64,000 bases of DNA from Lichtheimia corymbifera B2541 (Eukaryota; Mucoromycota; Mucoromycetes; Mucorales; Lichtheimiaceae). Below the pieces are notes generated by a model. That model made no database searches. It saw nothing but the letters and a program-made list of their open reading frames with translations, and was not told the origin of the DNA. Shown here one piece after another: positions 44,666-54,924 of this stretch; position 1 is the stretch's first letter, and every line of letters begins with the position of its first letter. The stretch spans positions 60,405 through 124,404 of the forward strand of contig JNEU01000783.1 in the NCBI GenBank assembly GCA_000697475.1. Reading direction: 5' to 3'. The position numbers and the translations under genes are program-made.

Positions 44666-46548
44666 ATGGCCATTACAAATTCAAAAGACTCTTCATACAA
44701 AACTAGAGCTCGTCCTCAGTCAACTTCTGCAATTATATCACTGTGGCCAGCCGATGAAGTACCTACAGTGCACCAACAACAAAAAGACATCCCTTCTTTG
44801 CCATTATATACGCCTAACCGGAGGACTAAGGCCGCACTCAATATGATTAAGCAAGAGCCAAAGGACGCAGATAGATATGTAACAACAGGAGCACTATACG
44901 AAACGAAGCGTTGGTATTCAGCTGCACTTGACGTCTACAATGTGCATTGATACACGTTCCATCGACACACGCCCGGTATGGTGAGCTTCAAGACGCCTTT
45001 AAAAGGATTCGTATGCAACTAGGCTCTTTTATCCATTTGTTTCCACCCCATGTGTTAAACATCATTTTCGGTCAATTGGGCAACTGGAATCTTCTCTACT
45101 GTATGTCCGTGAATCAAGTATGGTGCCGTTATATCGTACAATACCCAAAGTTATGGGATTTACGCTATAGTGGCACTGACCGTTCCGACGTTGAATTCTT
45201 CCTGAATGGCAAACGTGACACCATTATCCTCCAACGACTCCATGATGCAATTCTTTTGTATCCTATACTCAGGTTTATCGCAACTAAGAATACCATCAAC
45301 ATCAAGAGCTTACGTGAGTGTCTATAATAATGGCACAACTTTTGGAATGTAGCATGCCTTCTGATAATGAGTTGTAGATCTTGAAGGTATCGATTTGGAT
45401 GATTGTTTGTTGGGTTTGCTTGTGAGTGCTGTGCAATCGTCCAAACCTTTTCCCGAGCATATCTCTATCAAGAATGTCCACCGCTTCCACAATTACGACG
45501 AATATGCAATCCACTCAGTCCTAAGACGGTGTCCTCAACTGAGACATTTTTCATATATTGGTGCTGACCCTCGCTACACATTCCCTATCAGAAGCGTTCC
45601 CTACAGTTTAGGACTATTCAACTTCTCAGATAATGAAAACGGCAGTATCCCAAGCGAGGTCTACATGCTTACTACGCTTGAGTTGTCAGTGAAATTTTGG
45701 ATATTGAAATATCCAAGCCGGCTTCTGCGTTTCCTTGAACGGTGTCCTCACCTGGAAAGGTTGAAGATCACTAATACATGCGGAAATTGCAATCATGGTC
45801 ATCTTATAAGCACTGCTGTCACGCATTGCCATCGCTTGAAAGATTTAATTCTAAGCAACTCTGGTGAAATTCCGGACAGCGTGGTGAATAGGTAGGGAAT
45901 AATAGACGACATGTTTTGCTTATCTAATAATAACAACCATCATTATTTCGTGCATACAGACATACAGACTTTGGGGAATCGAACATAAAAGGCCTTCAGC
46001 GTCTTGTAATATCCGGAGATGACTATCCGCACCGCCTCGCTCCATTCTGCAGGAATGATATTTCATCCGTAATCAATTTGCACCATGCTACATTATCAGT
46101 GCTCTATCTTCCTCTTGATGGAGTGAATGGGATTAACCGTCTCCTTGAAATGGCTCGTTGTGAGTGGCCACGGCTACGTGAACTGCATTTGACCTCTGAA
46201 AAATGGTTCTGGGCGCGACCATATCCACTTCCACGAAAAAAGCCTTGGCAAGAGCCATTATCGAGCAAAACTATCGCTATGCTTACCGGTCGTTGCCCTA
46301 ATTTGCAAATACTGCATATTGTTATCGAGTCGATACTCCGTGACGATCGCTTTCCTATTACAGACAAGACCATCTTATCAATGATCAAACATTGCCCTCG
46401 CCTCGATCAATTGGTGATCATGACCAGGGAACGCTCTCTCGAAAGCTTTAACCTTACAACGACAAATTTAAAAGACTTTAAGAAAACTCTCAAACGATCG
46501 TTAGATCCGGAAAACTATAGACCAAGTGGTAGCATGTATTCATTATAG
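44666..46548 (+). pseudogene. TPR/F-box/LRR protein, paralogue 1, with a one-base frameshift
   Basis: Proteins of this Dia2-like layout act as substrate receptors of SCF ubiquitin ligases. The ATG at 44666 (MAITNSKDSS) aligns with that of the gene at 48465. A TPR-like helix pair (AALNMIKQEPKDADRY, GALYETKRWYSAALDVY) is followed by a frame change near 44945: 38 bases replace the 39 in the paralogue, so the frame ends at a TGA. In the shifted frame the F-box (FIHLFPPHVLNIIFGQLGNW) and LRRs follow (RRCPQLRHF, LERCPHLERLKI, TAVTHCHRLKDLIL, RWPRLRELHL-like, CPNLQILHIV) through two consensus introns to 46548. Otherwise intact, so it may be recently inactivated or a read error. Confidence 0.8.
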
Positions 46549-46559
46549 TAAAGTTTGGA

Positions 46560-47700
46560 ATATATGATACTCTATACGTATATGGGGGAGGGTGTTTGAC
46601 ATGTACAAAGAAGCGTGGATAAGGGATTGGGTGCATATAATCAAAGCATTCCACACTGTGTTCAGTTGTTGTACTTGAATCATGCAACGGCTGTAGAAAC
46701 GAATGGTTTGGTGCCATAATGCGCGAGTACGACATAGCTCTATCAAGGATCCCGGCCAAATGTTCCACTTGAAACGCTGAGAATGTCTGTGATCCATAGG
46801 AGAGATGAAATCAATAAGAGCAAAGAGGATGTCGTTGAAGAAGCTCAGCCAAACACAGCACGAGTCGTCGTCAATACGTCGATGATCATCGATGTCAACA
46901 TCATGTCGTCCTTGGAAACCGCCATATCCACGGGTGAACAGCCATCCCAAACGATATTCCAGTAGTAGCCATTTGTCATCGCGTTGCTTTACTCGTATCC
47001 ATACGACATACAGCCATATTCATAATACATAGGCGTAGAACCGAATGGGTGTGATCATTCAGAAAAAATTTGGAGGCCTCTCCTGGAAAGTAGGTGTGGG
47101 GTGGATAAAATGACACCATCGTGTGTTGACGTTTGCATGTGCCTCAAGTCGTCGATATACGATCAGCGGCGTCCATTGTATCCAATGTTGTAAGGTTGCT
47201 TGTGAAGAGTGGCACCATCATCATCATCATCATCCAAGTGATCCATTTGACCATCCAAGGTCCCTCTGATTCTAACGACGATGCCGTGACAGCGGTAGCA
47301 CCAATAATCCAAAGAATTCCAGATAGTGGTTGCAAATGATGGAAAGGTGCACATAGAATATTGGTCAACTGGGTCGTCTCATGTATCAAATCTCGGTTCC
47401 GTAATTCCATCCGCTGAATCCATGGTTGTCGTGTAAGAATGCCTTCAGCCCATAGCCATAATTGATAATCCCTCTTGGTCTCCTTGTTGTCTTGATGAAC
47501 ACACCTGCAAACATGATTGTGATTAGCTGAACATAGTTATCCAGTATCAATAAAAGAGGCGTCTTACGATAGTCGATCGATCAAGCGTTGTGGAAACTGC
47601 CGTTTGAGAGTGTATCAAACTGCTTGCTGTCAAGTCGTTCCTTAGCCTAATGACATCGCCCGAAGAGCAGAGCACCATCTTCACGACGAAGCATTAGAGA
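46560..47700 (-). other. Possible decayed minus-strand coding region (ankyrin-like piece)
   Basis: Minus-strand exon-like segments: KRQFPQRLIDRLSCVHQDN across an intron (47575-47505, consensus ends), LWLWAEGILTRQPWIQRMEL through an open stretch ending with a stop at 47144, then, near 46960-46860, VWDGCSPVDMAVSKDDM with MIID, which looks like an ankyrin repeat. The pieces are not joined by an obvious intron and no start is seen. I cannot name the family. Confidence 0.3.
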
Positions 47701-48464
47701 CAAGAACAGAGTCCGATGGTAGAATGGAGACGATTGCTGCGTTCAACATGGGGAACATGAGTGAATGGGAAAGCGGAAGGAAGGCTGAAGAAAGGGAGGC
47801 ACCTCTTTATTCCGCTGCTCAATGACGACCACCACCACCATCACCAATCATCACGATCATAATCGCATACTTTTCACCAAAGAGCAACAATTTAGGGAAC
47901 ATGTCAAGGATAGCCTTAGTATAGCTCTTTGTTCTTATACTTATTGTCGTCTTTGTTATGGCCCTCATTGTCTTTTTGTATCGATACATAAATGCTGGAT
48001 TATCCCGATAGCTGTATGCAAAGCCAAGCGTCGCTGTATGATATGATGACTCACCCAGTAATTTGATGAAAGGATGTCTGAATCCATGTAGACAATTCTT
48101 GCTCTTATTGTATGTTACTTACCGAGGGTTAAGGGATGATTCAGAATGTGACCTAAACTCTGTAAAATGACTGAAATGAATAGCGAGTAGCGCTGTACGT
48201 ACATAGTATGTAACCAACCCCCATGTCCATCCACCTTGCCCCAGGTCAATGATGATAACAGAAGGCCATGGATGATATCTTGAGCGTGTGATATTGCTGC
48301 CCGTTACATTAACGTATCCAATAAATCCATAAGTAGAAATTATCGCTGAGCAACAGCTTCATCATATACTAGCCTTTGTGTCACATCACGTGTACCGAGG
48401 AGAGATAAATAGATGCTGTCAATTGTGCATGCTTTTCTTTGTTTCTTCCATTTGCTCTGCAATC
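47701..48464. other. Intergenic and promoter of F-box gene 2
   Basis: No coding signal beyond a short frame at 47822. The last 140 bp resembles the leader sequences of F-box gene 1. Confidence 0.4.
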
Positions 48465-50356
48465 ATGATCATTCTACCTTCAACACAAGCCTCTTCATCC
48501 ACCAAAATTCCTCATTCAGAATTCATCCATCCATCTACATCTCTACTTCCATCACTACCACTTTCAGATAAGGATACAATATATCGACAACAAGCTTTGT
48601 CATCATCATCATCATCCCCTTCATTGAAGAGACTAAAACAAAGGACTCCTGATGAAAAGACCGAAATTGTGGCGCTCAATATGATAATTCTAGAACCAAA
48701 GGAGCCGGATGGATACTTGCTGGCAGGAAAGTTATACGAAAAGCAGCAACGGTATACGGCTGCACGAGCAATTTATGCACACTCAAGACAACGTGTCCCA
48801 CACACACATAAGCGCTATGATGAGCTTCGTCTTGGCCTCAAAAGAATCGATATGATACGAGCCTCTTTTATTCATTTGCTTCCATATGATGTGATAGACA
48901 TCATTTTCAGTCAGCTTACAGGTGACGACCTGCTTCAATGCGCCAACGTTTCCCTATCATGGAATTCCTTTATCTTGAAATGGCCGGAGTTTTGGGATCG
49001 ATTGATCGGTGGTGGCTACAACATGGATCCTGCCATGACTCATTCATTTTTGGATGTTGGAAAAAAGGAGGCGGAGGAGCGACTTTGTATCCAGCCCACG
49101 GAAAACAAGATGACCAGCAGACCCATGATGATGAACAATGCTCTTTTAAGCTCCATGCTAATGTTTGTTACTGTTCCTGATGGATCATGCAGCATTAGAG
49201 AAATACGTATGTAATACGATGATGCCGAATCTATTTATTTAGCATCCATCTGACTTTATACGTAGATTTTAAGATGGTCATATTACAACGTAAACATATC
49301 GACTTGCTTGTGGAAGGAGTACAATCACCGAACACCAAATTAGAACGCCTCTCCTTTGACAACGTTGATATTGGCTGTGTATCCTATGCACTTATGATCC
49401 TTCTAAGCCGATGTTCTCAGCTGAAACAATTTTCATTCAACGGAAGCTACGCCGTCGACTACGATTATTATTGGAGAATGAAAAATGCAGAGCCAGTCAT
49501 GGTCCCTAATATCGGATACCGCACGTTTTCTGATGGCATCTCTTACTACGACACCTACATGCTTACCACCCTTGACTTTTCGATGGGGTACAACCATTCC
49601 CTTGAATACTCTACATTGCTCATCGACCTTATAAAACGGTGCCCTTATCTAAAAAGGCTCAGGACCTCCTTTATCGACTACATGCCTCATGGTGCCATTA
49701 TGCGTGCCGCTGTCGATCACTGTCATTCCCTCAAAGACTTGCTTTTTGCCAGTATTTACGACATGCGATTTATGGAGAGGAATAGGTAAATAGCAAACAC
49801 GGCATTTTTTCGAGCATAACACCGGTTCTTCTCCCTCATTTACTACCACTACTACTGCCAATCTAGATGTGAAGACATTTTTGATGACTCGAAAAAGGAA
49901 GGCCTTCAACGCTTTGTGTTGTACGGCAGTCCTGTGATAATAGGTTTTCAACGTTCGATGAGCCATGACGACGTTTTGTATGTGATAAGGAAGCATCATA
50001 CCACATTGTCGGCGTTCCACCTGGAGAGTTATTTTCTTATGAGCCTCACTCACTATGGATTTCCACAACTACGTGAGTTATATTTGCGATATAATGCAGC
50101 AGATTATGGGAGGTGGCCGATAGTCCTCGACAGCCCAGCCTTCAGCCAAATTATCATTAGTCTTGCTCAAGGTAGTCCCAAGCTACAAATACTGCATGTC
50201 TTTGAACGACAAGCACGGGCCACAGAAACCGTCTTTCCATTCACGGATGATGCCATCTTATTCGTGATCAAACATTGTCGCTTTCTTGAGCGGATGAAAA
50301 TTGATACGGTCGATCGTCACCTTTACATGGAAAGCCATCTCAGTAGAAGAGAATGA
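48465..50356 (+). CDS. TPR/F-box/LRR protein, paralogue 2 (intact)
   Basis: Likely substrate receptor of an SCF-type ubiquitin ligase. After a Ser-rich N-terminus the TPR-like pair reads ALNMIILEPKEPDGYLLAG and LYEKQQRYTAARAIYAHSRQ. The F-box is FIHLLPYDVIDIIFSQLTGD followed by LLQCANVSLSWNSF. Leu-rich repeats follow in three exons (SRCSQLKQFSF, MLTTLDFSMGY, KRCPYLKRLRT, DHCHSLKDLLFA, FPQLRELYLRY, GSPKLQILHVF, KHCRFLERMKID). Introns near 49206-49265 and 49788-49866 have consensus ends and keep the frame. ATG 48465 is chosen because it aligns with the start of paralogue 1; an upstream in-frame ATG at 48378 lies in sequence homologous to its 5' flank. Confidence 0.85.
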
Positions 50357-50771
50357 AGCATGCGCTGTTATAGTTCTATTGTATGTGTGCTTTATAGTGG
50401 GCACAGAAATAAAAACAAGAGTAGGATGACGCTTTTCCATTTCCCACAATAGCAATCACAACCGTTCCTCACCCACCAACGCCTTCTTCTCTTCCATACG
50501 TTCCATCCACGAATACACGTTACAGCATGTCCTCTAAAACACTCTTCTTGATATGCGATGTTGATCCGTTTGTCCCCACGCGAAATCCCATGTCATATTG
50601 TTGGCTCCTTCCCCCCATCCAAATCCACCTAAATTTGCTCATCATCTTTTGTGTTGAAACCACCATCTTCTTATTGCATATTCATGTATAATACATCTAA
50701 TCGACAATCCTTGTGTGTGTATGGGTCCTTCGAAACGGCCTAACTTTAATCAGTCAGGTGGAGTGATGGCG

Positions 50772-51145
50772 TTACAGCATAATCCAAGCCAACTCTTTCA
50801 AAGGATCGATAGCATGGACGCGTGCAGCAAACGTCGATTGTTGTAAAGGGTGTACGATACTCTGCAAACCTGCTACTGCTGCTGGTGCTGCTTAATCATT
50901 GATGACGCTTTGGTCTTTCAAAGAGAGCCTCCATTTGTAATGAATGTCGTCCGTCCTACTCGGTGTCGTGCATTGGTATAGAGCAATGAGGCAAACGTAT
51001 TCGATGGCGTGTTCTTGGTTGATGGCAACAAAGGGAACAAAGAAAAAAGAAGCGACAGCAAGCGTCCACCCATTTTTAGATTGCGATCATTCCCCGTTGT
51101 AGATACACGTAGACAACCCGTCAATCGATGAATAAAGTCAGTCAT
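50772..51145 (-). CDS. Small two-exon protein of unknown function
   Basis: Exon 1 is 50960-51145 (ATG at 51145) and exon 2 is 50772-50861, joined in phase 0 by a 98-nt intron (GTAGGA...TTTGCAG). The 91-residue product begins MTDFIHRLTGCLRVSTTGND, has NTPSNTFASLLYTNARHR before the junction and ends LQQSTFAARVHAIDPLKELA plus WIML. Both halves look protein-like and the splice fits, but I recognise no domain. Confidence 0.45.
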
Positions 51146-52480
51146 AAAGCTGCATAAAGTAGTGTCATCATCAGGGGAAGAAATGATTAATCACCACCAC
51201 TACTATAAAGGATGATCCATCATCATGCAGGAACTGGGCTGTCATCATCATTGTTGGCATCGGATCTTTCTGAGACACCCGTTCCTTGTCTGGGTAATTA
51301 AGAGAGCAAACAGGGTTCAAGATCAGACTGGCATGTAAAACACAAACACAGCATCATCATGAGAGTAATCCTTGTTTGCAAAAAGGTTGAGACACATAAA
51401 AGGAGCTCAAACATGATGATGATGACGATGAGCTGAGAATAATAATAATACAGCTTCTACTACTAGCTACATACGACGATTGCTGTCTCATCATGCAGCT
51501 CAATAGGGAATCATGATGCATTAGGTGTCACACACATATACACATATACCCGTCATTCTAATTAAGCATCATCAACGTAATGATGTACAATAAAGCTTGT
51601 TTGTTTTCTTTTTACAGAAACGTTTGAAGAAAGTGACGCTGAGTCTCTTATCAGCAGATGATATGCACAAAATTGGTGATGGTCAGCCGATAAGTTGCCA
51701 TCGTCATTGGTTTGTGCTGCACAGAGATAAAGAGCACTTTTGATCATCCATGGCACGTGAGAATCCGATATGCGCATTTACGTTTTGCCCTTTTACCCCC
51801 TTTGTTGTATATTATGTGTCAATTGCTATCATCGTTACGCTTCCACCAATCAAAAGAGACATGTGTTTCTTGCTTGGTTTGTGTCACCTGGATAACAAAA
51901 TGATGTATATTCTTTGTCCTCCTCCTTCCCCCCGCTCTATCATTTTTCCTCCTCCGCCAACGGATGCCGCTCGTTGGTTCTTGTTGCCCGCTGGTGTCCC
52001 GCTTTTGCTGACAAGTTTGGCTTATGTCAGAAACACTATAAGCAGTTTGGTGTGCAATACAATTATTACACTTGTCCGTTTTACAAAAAATGGGTTCAAC
52101 TCCCTCCCCCCTCCTCCTCCACGGCACCTACCCTGAAAAGGCAACCCACACGGAGCAATGTCGATAAAAGGGAGAGAGGACAACAGCAGCAATCACCATG
52201 AATAGGAAAGCTGAATGCGATGCATAGCATGGAATGATTGGATCATGTACCTGGTTTGAATGATGGTTTGTACCTGAATGGGAGAGGTTTTGGGGGGGTG
52301 GGGAGGACACACCATTATTATTTTCTGAAACGGGTTTGGAATAGGGCCCTGTTGCTGTGCCATGATAGCAAGCCAAGATACCGCTTATCGCAAAAGATCA
52401 TTGGCTGGAGATGAAAAATTTTAGTGCAGTTGCTGTGTATGTGCGTACTTATCTGTGTGCGTGTGTGATGAAAAGCCTAC
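51146..52480. other. Gene-poor region with one orphan Cys-rich frame
   Basis: Mostly noncoding. At about 51960-52201 (+) a frame without ATG reads GCRSL, WCPAFADKFGLCQKHYKQFG and NYYTCPFYKKW, then a Gln-rich end and a TGA. It resembles a small zinc-binding unit, but there is no acceptor AG upstream of it until before an in-frame stop, so I cannot make it a gene. Confidence 0.35.
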
Positions 52481-52482
52481 TT

Positions 52483-52490
52483 ATATAAAA
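52483..52490 (+). promoter_or_regulatory. TATA box of the NmrA-like gene
   Basis: ATATAAAA about 110 bp upstream of the ATG at 52600, followed by a C/T-rich leader. Confidence 0.5.
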
Positions 52491-52599
52491 GGCATCCCAT
52501 CCGAATGAAATCCATTTTCTTTTTTCCACAACCCACTCCTATCTCACTCGCTCTCTTTTTCTTTCTTCAACTGCTTTTTTCTTTGTTTGCTTTATCATC

Positions 52600-53721
52600 A
52601 TGTCGCCTATGAATAATCCCTTCTCTGGTGGCAAAGGACCTATCTTTGTGACCAATGCGGATGGTGACAAGGGCTTTGCCATTGCACAACATATGCTACA
52701 ATTTACCAAAAAGTACCAGCATATTCCGCGTTATCCAATTTATGCAGGCTTGCCTGATGCATCGACAGCCCGTGCACGAAGTCTTCAAGAACAAGGCGCC
52801 ACTGTACGTGCATTTGACATTTTCAATGATCACAAGGCTGCTGTGGAGGCTTTACGTGATGTTGCCAAGCTATGTTTGGTGGTGGACCCATTGAGTGAAC
52901 GCATCAGCCGTGCGAATGCATTTGCCTATGCCAAAGCGTAAGTTGTCTTGATAATCCAGTTTTTTATATCATACTCACATAATAACAAAAACAGGTTTAT
53001 CGATGCTGCTCATGAAGCCAATGTACATCATATTATCTTTTTGACACCTTTCTCGCCTTTGGATCCGGTGACACCTCCAGCATCTCCTAGCACCACAGCC
53101 GATCCATCACAATGTGCCAGTCTCAGTGATCCAACCACCTACCGCAGCCAATACATGTTGATTGAAAGTTATCTTCGTACACGCTTTGACAACACAACCA
53201 TTGTGCGCTATCCAGGCATCTTGTATCAACATTTACGTGTCTTCCGCAAGTACATTTCCGAGCACAATGCATTCCCACTTCCAATCGAGCACCTTGAGTT
53301 TGCTGTTGAATCATCCAGTCTTTTGGATATCGCTCATGCTGCTGCATGTATCGCACACTCGCCTACGTTACGACACAGTGCCAGTGTTTACAAATTGACG
53401 GGACCACAGTTATTGACCTTGGAAGAAGTATCAGCACGTGTGATGACCGGTTTACATCGCGACGATGGATGCGTGAAGCATGTGGATTTGGATGTCTTGT
53501 CACAAATCTTGTACGAATCGATTGGCAACCGTGAACATGTCGCCTTTTTGTTGGAGGTATGGGGATTGCAACAATTACAAAAGATCGGTCGTCGATTTGA
53601 AATCACTCGGGATCTTGAAGCATTGACGGGACAAAGCGGGAAAACTCTGAACGAGTTTTTCGAAGACGACCATGTCCAAGACACTTTCCGCTCTCCCATG
53701 CCCGCTCCTTTTGTTGCCTAA
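52600..53721 (+). CDS. NmrA-like NAD(P)-binding family protein
   Basis: Two exons (52600-52937 and 52995-53721) encode 354 residues. NmrA-like proteins are atypical short-chain dehydrogenases that bind NAD(P) and often act as redox sensors or regulators. The Rossmann start is IFVTNADGDKGFAIAQHML, a degenerate GxxGxxG; then YPIYAGLPDASTARARSLQEQ, GATVRAFDIFNDHKAAVEAL, LCLVVDPLSERISRA and, across the intron, AYAKAFIDAAHEANVHHIIF. TIVRYPGILYQHL, LLDIAHAAACIAHSP and YKLTGPQLLTLEEVS are the usual later segments. The active-site Tyr-x3-Lys is absent, as in regulatory NmrA proteins. The C-terminus has an added helical region (LLEVWGLQQLQKIGRRFEI). Confidence 0.85.
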
Positions 53722-54924
53722 ATACCTCTCTCTTTTTGCATTTTCCTTCTCATTCATATATAGTACATAAGCTTTTGTTTTGCACATACCCAATTACACA
53801 GTCCCTCGCTCTCTTCTTCTCTTTCGTTAGCATACTCTTTATCTCGGTTGTACATATCCAAAACACATAAACAATATCATTCACACTGCTCATTTTACCA
53901 AAGCGGTTATATCTTATCTTGGAGCGATTTGATTGGTGCTAGATAGTAGACCCCTTTATCGGTGGCAGATGACTGGTGGAAGGTTATATGTGTGTGAAAG
54001 ATGGGATTACATAGGTGCAGTGTTTCTCAAGATTAGGTTTGTGCAGGGTTTGATGAACATTGCTTGATTTGTTACCATGCATCCTATCTTGCGGGGATTA
54101 CCGGTCTGTCTCCAAGAGGTATTTTCTTTCTTTCTCCACATGTTCTTTTAAGCTTTTCTATATATGCGCATTTAACCCCCTATTGGACCACCTTGCCCAA
54201 TCCACGAATAGCATAGGTCCTGCTATACCTTTCCCACATCCTGTCACTTTCACTTGAGAGAGAGGGAGAGCTTTCCCATTCACTGGGATCAACCCACACC
54301 ATCCATGTCTATATATACTAGACACATTTCAGGAGCTGTACTATTGATACAAGCAACTGGAACACCCATTGTGGAAAGCAAAGCAAGAGAAACAAAGGAA
54401 AAAGGGAGGAGGGGAGCTTGAATAGTGATGAGCAGGGATGCAATAGGAGATACGCACGCATTCAGGGTAGTGGTTGTCGATCACCATCATTGATAAAGAA
54501 GACCTTTGAATACGAACACAATGGCATGAAAGGAGGGGTTGCTCATTCATATTACACAATACGCACTTCACTCTTTTGGCTGACTTGACCGAGAAGACTG
54601 ACTTTTTTCTCTTTTTGGTAACGTCCTCTTTCTCAGCATCAGCAGCATCATCTTCTTCATCATCATTATCCCTTTTTTCTCTCTCTTGGCTTTTTACAAC
54701 TCCTTCTCTTCATAGTCAGATACACTCAAACACATACACGTTTTATCAACGGCCCTTCCATCGCCTTTCATTCTTCTCATCAACAACACCGCTCTATACA
54801 TATTCAGCCTTTCTTTTCTCACGCATTGACATTGTCAACCACAAGTACTGCATTGCACTCTTTTACGCATTGTCTAGCGTGATTGTACATATTCTTCCGG
54901 TCATAGTCGTATGTCAATCTCTTT
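53722..54924. other. Intergenic and long leader of the RasGEF gene
   Basis: No gene is supported. 54590-54720 is strongly pyrimidine-rich (TTTTTTCTCTTTTTGG, CTTCTTCATCATC), typical of a promoter/leader upstream of 54925. Confidence 0.45.
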
